A stretch of 64,000 nt of DNA, taken from assembly GCA_031216445.1 (NCBI GenBank), contig CM062219.1, positions 22,350,001 through 22,414,000 on the forward strand, given 5' to 3'. The position numbers and the translations under genes were made by a program. This document shows, piece by piece, positions 45,685 to 58,400 of the stretch; within the stretch, counting starts at the first letter, position 1; the number at the start of each line of letters is the position of its first letter. The notes below the pieces were generated by a model. It was given only the letters and a program-made list of their open reading frames with translations. It was not told the origin of the DNA and made no database searches. The DNA comes from Lateolabrax maculatus. Its lineage: Eukaryota > Chordata > Actinopteri > Acropomatiformes > Lateolabracidae.

Positions 45685-48600
45685 TAATGCCATGGTAAGA
45701 AATAACTTAATAATCACAGACTGATAATCACGACTCAGAGGTTATCTTTTTCACAGTTACAACACTAGAAATTTTTGGACACAAAAATACATGCAATGTC
45801 CCATAGAATACAATCCGTTTTTCCTCAGAGGATTGGCTAAAAACAGAAAAATGTTTAGATTTCTGACATATATGAGTATCAAAACAATTGGAAGAAACGA
45901 GTAAACCAAATGTGTTTGGATAATCAGTTATAAAAAACCCTACTGCTAATGATGAGAGAACTGATTCTAAATTTGTAATTTCTGAGTCAATATTTGTGAG
46001 ACACATATTAGGTCAAGCTGTGTCTAAACCAACAATGGCTGCAATTTAGAAAACTCACTGGCACATGCTTACATGTTAGTGGGATGTTTGTGATTATTTG
46101 GGAAAATGTGCAACCAATTATTTGATATCTGGTACAAGTTCAATTGGATACCATAGCAGGTTAAATGTTTGTGCTGCTGTTTTCATATTTACTATAACAA
46201 AGATACTGTTGCTATAACAACTTATTGTTGTTATAGTGAGCAGCAGTGAGTGTTGTGCAGGTTGTTTTTTGCCCTGGACTTTACCTCTCAGGCTATACTG
46301 TACTGTATATGTGCTTGCAAATCTTATTGGTGGAGGGTGTTGGGGAGGTATGCAGCCTAAATCCAATGCATGCAGACAGTACTCCTTCACCTTTTCTGCT
46401 TGTTTTTTAGTTAAAAAAAAAAAAGTTCCAACTATATTTTTATTTACATTATCACAAAGTATCACATCTCTATACAGGAAACCATATGATGAAACTTATG
46501 GCAATCAGCATTATCATGTGATAAGCAATTACATCATATATACTGTATACACACTTTGTGTGTGTGTGTTTTAAACTTTTTAGCCATTTATCCATTGATT
46601 TTGAAAGTCTTTTAGCAGACCCTTGACACTTGCTTTGGGTATGTAATCCATAACGTGAAATCTGTACAATTTTATGTAACATTACATCATGCTAAATGAT
46701 ATTATGAACTTTTTAAAATGCTATTTAAATAACATTTTGATGCAGTACATTATATTTACTACATCATAATGTAGTTTAAGTACAGACTGCTTTGAAAGGT
46801 CTAAACTACATTAACTCAACAATATTGTAACATTGACAAAAATGACTGAATTTTTAAAGCATATATATTAAAGAAAAGGCCAATTTCTTTTGATAATCAT
46901 GATGACATAGGTCACATGCATTTGTTTTTATTATTATATTTTATACAAAGTGATTGATTGTTTCACTTTTATTAATTTACATATTGATCTTGTGTAATCT
47001 TATTATAATTATCTCTCTGTAAAGCAGATTAGTCAACATTTGTTGTTTTTAAATGTGCTCTTTAAACAAACTGAATTCAGTTCAATTTGAGTTTGAAAAT
47101 TTGAGTTTGAAAAAAAACATTTTGAGTTTGAAAAAAAACATTTTGAGTTTGAAAAAAAAAAATCCAATAATTTATCAGCAGATAGTTCTTTCATAAACAT
47201 ATAACATAAATAATTATTTTTTATGAGGCTCTCTCTCTTTTCTTTTTTTAAAGAAGATATGTGGTGAGTGGGACATTTTACTGTGTAGAAGACTAAGCGT
47301 TTACAGCCATGCTAGTGGCTCTGTGAGACTTTGAGTTTGTTGGGTCATAAACCAAAGCAAATTAAAATTTTGACCCAATGAAAAGTCAGAGGATCATTAA
47401 AGTCATTACAATTCAGCCTGAAGGGGACAGAAATGTCTGAACCAAATAAAAATAAACTTCTCAGTACACTCTGTGGACAAACTATGACATGTTTCCAATT
47501 ACCTCAGACATCATTGAACATTTTTCTACTGCCAACAGCATTTTTGTTTCTTATTGACTGGCATGCAGTATATTCTGATCCCAATATATCTGCAATAAGC
47601 TAATATTGGCCAATATACAGTAAATCAGTTCAGCATGGTCCAATGTTCACTGTGATGGATTACAAGACTCAAACAAGTGTCAAGAGTTTGCTTATTGATT
47701 TTCCTACCCTACAGAAATGAATACCTAGAACAGACAGAACAATAAATTCCAATTTTTGAAACACAGCATCATGGTTTGCAGGTCCACTCTGATTTATGAG
47801 AACCTGCATTCATCTGAAGACAGACAGTAATATTAGAAATAAAATTGGACTAGTTGAATAAATCGTATTAGTCCAGTATACATTTTTGTTAAGGACAATA
47901 CATAAGTTCTGAAAACAAAACAAAGAACATTCAAACTTCTTTTTTCTTTTCTTAATAATGTGGTTACTCTTGACAAGTGATGATTTCGTTCTTGTTTGTC
48001 AATATTTTTTTGCCATCATTATGAGTGTTGTCATAAATGACTGACAGTTACCGTGATTTACACAATAGGGAAACATTAGAAATATGACATCTATAAGTAA
48101 ATGTTTCTGAGTTCTTCTCTTAAACGGTAATTCTAGTTTATTACAACGTGGACCTTACTTTCATTGCTTTAGCCATTGTTTCCATTAGTTATGACAACAC
48201 TGTACACAAAGTAATAAAGAGATCTGGGACCATCAGATAATCATAGTGTTAGAAACAAATCAACAATTAATCCAGATTGAACCTGAAATGTTGTTTATAA
48301 ACTTTCCTCTTTCACAGGAAAACAATTATGGTAAGTATGATTAGGTAAAAGCTGAGGCAGGAAGTGGGTCTGTAAACGGTGATGGATCTTTAAAACACAG
48401 AATTTGGGTAATAATTTTAACATTCACCTTCATTTTCTCTTCCTGATAAATTAAAAAGTCTGAACTGAAGGTTTCCAGCTTGTCTGACCGTTGGACTGCC
48501 CGTGTTTCTTAACCTGACTTCTTTTGAGTCATGTCCCCTTCTCTCCATCCATCCATCTTGCCCCATTTATACAGGCCTTATTAGGCTAAACAAGTAGCCC

Positions 48601-50651
48601 ACTGACTGTATAAAGTGTGAAACCGGACCCTTACGGGTCCCTAGTTGGGTTTTGTGTCCTAGGGTACGAGTGAACCTGTTAAGACCCCTGTAATTCACAC
48701 CCACTTCACACAGTGGTTGGCCAGCTATGTGTTTTATCACTTTTCTTGTGAGCAACTAAGTGCAATCAGTATGAATGTCTTCCAGGAGAGTCTGAAAGTG
48801 TGTGCTGTTATCTCCATATTCAAATGATATCAATCTTACCCCCTTCTTTATGATGGTTGGCTTTTCACTCCACACTCGAATGTGGCCGTTCACAACAGCT
48901 ATAAACACTTTTGCCATGGTAACATCACATCATACAAACTACTTCTTTACTAGTGAAAACGACCCTAATAACTACTTCTTATCTGTAAGGATGAGCCCAT
49001 TCACCCTGCCAAGTAAACTGACTTTCGACTTCTTGTAGCTGCAATCTCATTCTTTTGGTCATAATGAAAAAAACTATAGGTGGTAGCTGGAACACAGATT
49101 GACTAACAGCTCACCACTGTTGCTTCACTACTGCAGTAGCACCCACATTATCATGGACATAACACCCATCCACCTGTTGATCGTATGCTTCATCTTACCC
49201 TCACTATTGACCCTGACATATTTATTTTGCTGTGTTCCCAGATCTCAGTAATCACTTTGGAGAACAATGTTATTTTTACTGACAGGAATGAAAAAAAAGT
49301 CCAATCAAAGTTGATTGGAGCAGAATTATCCTTTAAATTCAACATAACATTTTGCTTTTTAAAGCAGATTATTTAACAGTACCAATGCTGATGGAGTCTT
49401 CCCTTATTCCAGTGTCCATCGGTTGGAGATCAGGAGTCAAGTTTTAGGGTGGCTTTCCACCAACAGTCACTCTGAGGAGCCTTCCTGCAGCAGATGGTGA
49501 ATCAAAGATAATCAATCGTACCATTTCCCTTTGATGGCCAATTGTCAAAAAATAAACTCTTTTACAAATAAATACAGTATTTACACACACACACGATTGT
49601 TGAAAGCTTGGTACTTCGTTGTAAATAGCTTTAAATTCACTCCACCAGCTGCCTTGGCATTCTGGTATAGTCTTCGGCATTATTAATTGTAATTATCACC
49701 TTGCTCAGTACCGTTTCCATGATGTTTGACAAATTTTGAATTGTTCTGTGCAAAATATTAATTGTTATTTGTAAACCTTGTTATGTACATCAGCAAACAC
49801 CTATTACAGGAGGACTACCACCTGAGGTAGCGAGGGGTGAACAGGTGAACTAGTCCAGGGCTGCTCCTTAATTTGACCAACAATTCAACACAGGCTCTTA
49901 AAGCCAATTTCATGTTTTTTGTACGACTACAAATGTTCTTATCATCATCTGTCCTTTTTGCTGCAGTCCTTATCTTTAATAGTATAAAATGAGGCCTTCC
50001 AACAGGATCACATTATTCATGCTTATGACTCCAGATCGATTCATGAGTTGGAATGTGCACTGACATTGTTACCTACTCTTCCTCCTTGGTATGATGTTGA
50101 AATGCAGAAAAAAAACATTGCAATAGCAGTTTTACAAATTTAACCACTTTAACAACAAGGGTGTCTTTTTCAACTTTGAGTTGAAAACCTGAGCTCCATT
50201 TGAAGGCCATATAACACTGTTCCGCAAACTGGTGATCAACATCAGTCAACTAACACTGCACTGACACATCATTTCACCTAAGCAGAAACCCAACATGGGC
50301 CAAAACAATTATGCTTGCTCACGTTTTTAGCAGCGTAATGAATGACAGTGAACAAGGAAGCTTAGAGATAAAACACAAGGGACAACCTGACCAAAGTCTT
50401 CCATTGACTCGATTTTTCCAGAGTTTACATTACACTTCGCCATGGTGAAGAAGATTGAGAAGACAGCAGTTGTGTTGGTATATGCAATCACACATCCAGA
50501 TTGATAGAGCTTCTTCTAGAGTGACAGACGCCTTTTGATTCCCATTTCAGTAGATACCATCGAATTCCACGTTCCATAATTTAGTCTATACTTCCCAAAC
50601 AAATGGGAAAAAGGATTGGCACAATAATGTCCCACTGGGTAAGGTCTGCTC
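45685..50651. other. Intergenic or ralgps1 3' UTR; no gene seen
   Basis: Between the naif1 start and the ralgps1 stop there is AT-rich sequence with no supported exon. The right part should include the ralgps1 3' UTR, but I cannot place its poly-A site. A perfect 10-bp-arm hairpin (CTATAACAAC, 5-base loop, GTTGTTATAG) is at 46212-46236. Confidence 0.5.
47085..47163. repeat. Short tandem repeat, four ~21-bp units
   Basis: Four copies of a unit built on ATTTGAGTTTGAAA, with A runs of increasing length (AAAA, then eight to ten A) between units. Confidence 0.9.
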
Positions 50652-50681
50652 TCATTCAAATGACATGAGGTTTGCTGGCAT
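50652..50681 (-). CDS. ralgps1: ralgps1 last coding exon
   Basis: The acceptor TTTCAACAG is followed by codons for MPANLMSFE and TGA (50654-50652). This matches the conserved C terminus PANLMSFE of vertebrate RALGPS proteins; the residue before it is Met here and Val in mammals. Too short for ordinary ORF searches. Confidence 0.85.
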   Translation of the reverse strand: MPANLMSFE

Positions 50682-53298
50682 CTGTTGAAAGAATAGAACA
50701 GATATTTAACACAAACATTAGAAACTAGAAATGATCCACTCAGGTCTTATTTAGAGGCTGCTCGGAGTCTGTATAAGGCAGTTTTAATTGATTGATTGAT
50801 TTTGGCCACTTGGGGGCAGTGCAACAAGCCATGAATTCAACACTGATATGTGATCACCTTATAAAGTTGTTATGGGGAATGGGCCAATCTATAGTATCTA
50901 ACCAAAGTTACAAAGCACATAGAGATACCTACCTTTGGGAAACACTCCAGGTCACTCAAGGTCTTTTTGTTGATATCATTATTGCATTTTTCCTTTATAA
51001 TACAACTGGGACTCATGCTGCTAACAGTATGTACTATAGACATCAATGGATGTGCATTTGATGTGCATTAAATTACGATATCTCGCAATGTGGAGAAGTT
51101 GTATATGTTAATTTATCTTAGTTGGTGTAGCTAGGCTAGCCGTGTTAGTGCCAGAGCCTAGATCTGTACAGCACAGAAATCAAACTTATCTCCATCTTCT
51201 TATCTGACTTAGCTAAGACCGTAAACAAGAGGCTTACCCAAAATATTGGGATGGTGAGTACAATTTTAATAGCCTGGGAACCAGATGAATCTGCAAGCTC
51301 ATGTTTTATTTGCTCTGGCAAATACGTCTGGTCCCTCTCCCATTCAAGCTACAGTACTAAACGGACTGGACGGTACATCTTCTCTAAAAGAAGAACAAAC
51401 AACTGCACTTAAACTCTGTTGTTAAGAAATATGTGTTTGCCAAACTTCTGACAGGACATACTGTACGACAGGATGGCACGTTGTTGCTCAGATTGGTTGA
51501 TTGCGCCCGTTGATATTGAAAATTAACTGATATGCATTTGCGAATTAGTGTGACAATACCAAGCTACAATTCAAAAGCCCTTTTCAAAATACATTTTTCA
51601 ATTGCATTTTAAAATTTGGTAAGGGTGTAACAGCTTGTAGCAATACAACTAGCAAGTAAAGAAATTAAAAAGCGTGAATCTTGGTCAATATATTAATTGA
51701 TTCATATAAGATTAAAGACAACACCGACATCTAATATCACGAATATACAATACTCTACTACAAAACTACACTACCGTCTATGTCTAACAGAAATGGAATG
51801 ACATATGGGAAAGCCAGGCTAAGACTGCCGACTCAAGGTCCCGGAGAGAGTTCTGTTAGAAGAACATAATACAATATTTTGTGACTCTGATTCAAAGAGG
51901 TTATGAGAAGCAGGATAAATTCTGGACTTGCCCTTCAACTTTTTTATATTGAAAAGATATTGCTAATGAAAGAATGTCTTTTGTCACAAGACAGTTTCAG
52001 TATGGTTAGAACTTTGCGGACCATTTATCACATGTCTCTTTAGGTAAAAAGAGTTGTTTAAACCTACCAAAACTGACCCATGGTTCAAACAGATGAATGT
52101 GCGTGCTGAACATACCTGAGGTCTACTGCTTCTACAAGCCTCTTCCAGGTTTTTGTGCCAGATAATTGCTGAAAATCTGGATCCTGTCTGGAACTTGTAA
52201 ACATTGCCTGTGAAGTGACACGAATTGTGATTATCTGAATTTAAATGAAGGAAAAAGAAAACAGCAGTTACTCGGTTGGTGGTGTGAAGTTGACCTTTGT
52301 CTGGATCATTGAGCTGGAAGATGTTGGGTCTGGCTGGGTCATCTGGCAGTACCACCATCCATCCAGTCACACACACCTTCTTACAGGGGCTGGACTTGTA
52401 CTACGGCAAACACAGGATTACAATGACAAAAGATTCAGAGCAAAGATATAAAAACTAAACACATTTCAGCTGCCATAACCACAATAAAAATCAGTTTCTC
52501 CAATGGTGCTCACTGCATTTTACATTACTTGCATCGTTTAAGAGGAAAGAAACCTTCACTTGCAGTAAAACTTCTATATTATATAAACCTCTGTATTATG
52601 GGGTTATGGTATTGTATTGGAGACATCATAAAATGTAAAGTAATGTTTAGACAATGGGGCTAAATGGAGATACCACATGAAGAAAACAGGAACTGTGATT
52701 GGTCAGTTTGGGCTGCTTGATATGCTTGTGGCATATCTTGTCTCAAAAAAATTCAGAAAAACTAGTTCATGCATTTGTTACCTCTAGGTTGGATTATTGT
52801 AATTCCTTATTATCGGGCTGCCCCGATAAGTCTCTAAAGACTCTCCAGCTGATCCAGAATGCGGCTGCATGTGTACTGAGGAACTAGCAAAAGGGAACAT
52901 ATTTCTCCAATATTAGCTTCTCTGCACTGGCTCCCTGTGAAATCTAGAATAGAATTTAAAGTCGTCCTCCTCACTTACAAAGCTCTTATTGGTCAGGCGC
53001 CATCATATCTTAAAGAGCTGATAGTACCGTATTACCCCACTAGAGCACTACGCTCACAGAATGCAGGGTTACTTGTGGTACCTTAAGTCTCTAAAAGTAG
53101 AAGTCTCTCTCTCTCTGCATTCCTATCGTACTAATACAGGTTACCAACTCCATTTCTTCCTGGTAGTTTTTGTGCTTTCTGTGCTTTTTTGCCTTCTCAC
53201 TTTCTGCAGGTATTTCCGCCTCTGGAGCTGTAGATTCTGGATCTGTGATTGCCGGCCGTCTACTGCCCCCATGTTCCTGCTCCACACTCACTGCTGCA

Positions 53299-53338
<40 letters not shown>

Positions 53339-55384
53339 GTCTGATTTGTTGTCTCGCCTCCTGTTCTGTCTCCCCTCTCCCCCTCTTTCCTTTCCTTTCA
53401 ACCCAACTCGGTCGATGCAGATGGCCGCCCACCCAGAGCCTGGTTCTGCTCGAGGTTTCTACCTGTTAAAAGGGAGTTTTTCCTTGCCACTGTTGCCAAG
53501 TGCTTGCTCATGGTGGGAATTGTTGGGTCTCTAATATTTTAAAGAGTATGATCTAGACCTACTCTATGTGAAAGCGTCTTGAGATAACTTTTGTTATGAT
53601 TTTGCGCTATACAAATAAAATTGACTTGACTTGTGTTTTCTCTATCATGTGTCTGATGGAATCGGAGATAGTTGATACTGAAGACAACGTCTACTTTTCA
53701 GTAACACACATTTAGCAAAGCAATCCTGTCTCTTAGAAATGATGTTGTTACTAAATTGGTTTACTAATTACGTTGTGGTGACAAACGTAATAGCTGCCTG
53801 GATTATGTTCACAGAAAATGTTTGGGGTCTATTATAATTAAAGCACGATATGACCTGATAATGTTTGACACACCCAGCTAGTATTGCCATGGTGAGATCA
53901 ATGGGTGGAATCCAATGCTGAACTATAAGTCAATTCCTACACCAGAGGCTGCTGTCATCATGATGCAAAGATGTAGCTTCACCTTTGTGCATCATATAAT
54001 TTTTTTCTCAAGCTTTGTCTAGAAGCAGTTTTGCCTGCTAACATAGCTTCCACACATCAGCAGAACTATGTTAGCAGGTGTTCATATTGAAAAGGGCATT
54101 GTGTTAAAAAACACAAAGACACACAAAGAGTTTGAAGGTTTATCAGATGCTCAATACTGCACAGCTGTTTATAATACAATGAGACTTAGAAGCTGCAGGG
54201 TAAACTATAGAAACCTGCTTCCCGCTACAAAGTCTGAACTGTTTCATGTTCTTCAAACATCAAACTTACATGTTTCCTCTCAGAGGCTCTCAGTGCTTTC
54301 GCCCCATAGAATATCAGTGTTGATCCAGACAGAGTGATCCAAAATCTGGTCCACGATGACAACTGCAACACAGCAAATAAATAGATATGTTGAAAACATC
54401 TCACTCACTCTTATCAGATAATTCCTTTGCTGACATGGTTGGTGAACCATATTTGAGGAAAACAGCTTAAACCACAGTGAAATCAAAGATCACCTTACCC
54501 TGGGCTTCCGTCCCTCCTTCAGCAGTGTTTTCCTTCGCAGGGGTCCTTCAATGGTCACACCACCGGCCTCGCTGCATCCATAGCAGGAGTTGGCAGCAGA
54601 GGAGCTAAAAGTGTTGGGAAGTGGACAAGGGATGCAAAGAGGGGATCCAAACACAAAATATTAGAAGCAACGTATAATTCACAGTTTGAGGACAGCAATG
54701 ATTCAACAGTATGCAGGTTTTATTTCAACCAAACGACAACTATTTTTTTCCCCAGGAAGGGGGGGGGGGGGGGTCCGGCCTCCCTGTCCCCACTGTCATT
54801 TCCGCCCATGGTATGTTCAGCGGTAGAATGATAGGGGTATAAAATCTTTTGAACAACAGGCATGGAGACTAATTTTCCACTGACATCAGCCTCAATAGTC
54901 TAGAATTTAACGCAGTCACAAGATGTAGGAGTGTGACTACATACTTGGAAATGTAACGCTTTGCTACTCTTGTCCCTGTGATGATGCAATATTTGACTTC
55001 ATGTTAGTCTGGATATCCATATAGCTTGTATAGAATAAATGCAACATAAGCAAAGTGGAATATATACATTATAGTGTGTTCACATAACAGTGTATGACAA
55101 TGACAGTGACTCACCTTATAGGGATCTCAAGTAAGTGACCAACATTGACATAATAGATTTCCAAAGTTAGCTTTTAATAAATAAAAAATGTAAATTTCTC
55201 TTATAGTTAGATGAATAGGAGACACAAGGAAAATATAAAGCACACCATCTGCTGACTGTCACAATCCGTAGCTGTGAGGTAAAGTAGGCCAAAGTCATGA
55301 TCTGATCTGAGAAGTCACCTGTTGTTAGTAACAAAGTAAAAAATGTATGTGTATATGTGTACATGTAAGTGTGTGTGTGTGTGT

Positions 55385-55426
<42 letters not shown>

Positions 55427-58400
55427 ACATAACTGTATGTATATTTTGGCTTCCTTGAAGCCGTACTGGAAAGGATGACTGTTCCTTTACCACTCACACA
55501 GTCCTTTTTCTTAATGGTACTCTGCCTCTCAAAGACCAGGGCTGGGTATTGACACTCGGTACTTTTTAAGTATTGACTACAAATGTGTCTGTTGCGCTGA
55601 GTATCAAAAATGGTCAAGTAGCATCAAATGTCTGATCAGTTTTGGCATCTGCACTGGAACTCTGGCACAAAGATCTATGAATTTAAAACACCCAGCCATG
55701 AAGGTTTCTGAGAGTTCTGCTTCCAAACTAAATGTGGACCTGAATGGATTGAATTTGTGCTGCTCATAGCATTTTTCAATGCTTTAATCCATGAATTTTC
55801 TACAGTTTACATCTTTCTACAGTTCTGTAGAAAAAAAACTAAATCTCTTTCCAGGATCAGTATCCCTGTTATTCTGGATAATAACAGAACATCTCAATAA
55901 TTTTTATTAGAACTAGATATAATCCAAATTAAAACTGTTGAAAATGTGTTGTGTCAACAGTTTTGGTCAAACTATCTGCTTTAGATTTTTTTTCCTTTAG
56001 TAATTTGGTGACTGACTTACAAGACTACTATAATTCAGTATGTACCAACAAACCTGTAGCTACTATAGTCAGTGGAATGTACAGCCTACATCCACATTTA
56101 ATTTCTAAATGCTGAATTCAAAATAATACCTGACTTCCAACAGCATGCATTGAGGGAATTAGGTGAGACAAAACACATTAGAGTGAGTCTAACTTCTATT
56201 CCCCAATAAAGATGAGTTCATCCTTATCTAAAGTGATATTAACTTCTTGTTCTCCCACTTCACTGTACCTGTAAACATAGCTGCGGCTCCGGGGGGAGTT
56301 GCGAAGTGGGACCCTCCAGTTGGGGCCCAGTGTTGCGTACATGCGGCCCCTGTTTGTCACACATTGTCAAAGTCAGTCTGAGGGGCTCATGGGATTGGCT
56401 TTTTTTGGTTAGCAGAACTGTTGAGAGTATCTAATGTCATCAGAAGAACCCAGAGTGTACACCATGTGATATATATCACTCTGAGACCAAACATGATCAT
56501 ATTATCCAATCACAGCCTGTTTTTAATCTGCCATTCATAAATTGACTATTTTTTCTATTTTCTTGCTGAGACAAACATAGATATACAGTATGAATAACTT
56601 GATGTAGGATACTCGCAACATTCAAATACATTGATATTATCTGCATAATGAATATGCTGCAGACACAGATACAAACTGGTGACACAGAAGTTCATGTCTT
56701 AGACAAATTCAAATAAAGTTTAAAGGATAAGTTTGGTAACATTTCATATTTCTCTTTTGTCCACAACTCCAATGTGCAGACCCAAACCAACAAGGAATGT
56801 ATCCTACTAACAAGTATTGTGTGTGTATCAAAGCCTGATCTCACACATCACATCAATTAGACACACTGTTGAACTTCTTCATTACCATATACACAAACAC
56901 TGTTTATTTTGACTCAATCCCACGTACACCATCCTGCTGCCCAAAATATTAATAGAGCACCTGTCACGATCTGTTCCTTTTTTCCTTTATTTTGTCACTC
57001 TCTAGCCATGGACTTTTCCCCTGACCTGCCATCCCCTTACCTTCCACCAGATGCCCTCGGACTCTTCCTCCTTTCCCCGTCAACTGACTTCCCCATCACT
57101 TGACTGCCCCACCCATCTACACACCAGTCTCCACTCCTCTCTGCCTGTCAGCCACTCCTTCCTCATCAGTCCAACTCCCTTCACTTGTTCACTCACCTGC
57201 CTCTGACCACTTATCAGCCACTTACATATACCTGTCTAGTTTCTTTGTTTAGTTGTCAGATCCTTGTCTCTGTATCTCTATGTCTCTGTTGTCTGCACTA
57301 TGTTGATGTGTGTTTCTGGATTCCCCATGATTTTATTCACCTGCCTGCTCTGGACTTTATCTTTTTGTCATTTTGGATTTTCTGTTGGCCTCTCCACCCT
57401 GTAAGTTTTTGTAATAAACTCTTTGTACCATACCTGCCAGTCTCTTCTCTGCAACTGGGTCCCACCCCTGCCAACTGGGTCCTACCCCTGCTAACCTGCT
57501 ATTGGTGACCGCACCAAATGTGGACTAATCTGGAAATAGTCTCCAAGAAATGCAGTTTCCTCCTATTTGAGTATGTTTGTATAAAAACTACAGTGAACAG
57601 CTGTTTCAGGTAATTACTAAGTCTTTTTAAAAATGAAACTATATATTTGTGAGGTGTATTTAAAGGTTTATGTCTTCAATAGGAACCAATGGGCTTGGAG
57701 CTCAGACAGGGTCAGAGTCAGGGAAGTGACAAAGTATTAAGAGACGGGCCAACACGTTGGTTTAGTCTTGAAGGGATTTGTTGACTATAAGAAAAATATA
57801 GACTATAGTATATCACTATTGCCTATCTTCTTAACAGAACTTTATTGTAGGTTTATAACCACTTTTACGTGGTTAAGTTGTTTAAGAAAGATAAGTGTGA
57901 GGAACCAATTGTCTTTGTCCTCAGCTTGTTATCTTAATAGTTAAATAAATCACTTTAATGCTGTAAGCATACCTTATTGCTCACGGATTAATGATTGTTA
58001 TATTGCAGGAATGTTGGTTATACAGTATTTGATGATTGGCTCTTACCTCTCCATTCCAGGTGACAGCTCCCCCCCAAAAGAGCTTTCACTACTTCCTATT
58101 AGGAAAAAACACAACTATAAAAGGACAGGTTTATTCTTAGGTCTCACGTTTGAGAAAAGCTAATTAAGCAGTTGTAAATATGGTATTAGCAGAAACGGTT
58201 AAAGAAAAGCAGGTTAATTGTATGTGTCATGAACAGAATAACACTGAATGTTACAGTCTTAAACAGAAAAATAATTGTATCATACATTATATACATACCT
58301 AATGACAGGCCATTGGACACAGATGTACTGTGTGGATCATTTCTGACTGGACTCTGAGACTCTAAGAAACTGTCATCCAGCAGGTGTCGTGCTTTCTCTA

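Noticed and set aside
47085..47163. Possible CRISPR-like spaced repeats
   Set aside because: Units are AT-rich and directly adjacent with only A runs between them; the organism is a vertebrate.
51984..52376. A single 130-codon frame covering two PH exons
   Set aside because: It reads through an 87-bp intron with GT-AG ends. The residues encoded by the intron have no counterpart in the RALGPS PH domain, and the frame runs past the donor at 52115.
57185..57508. A hydrophobic 107-codon frame
   Set aside because: It lies wholly within the solo LTR at 56962-57510.
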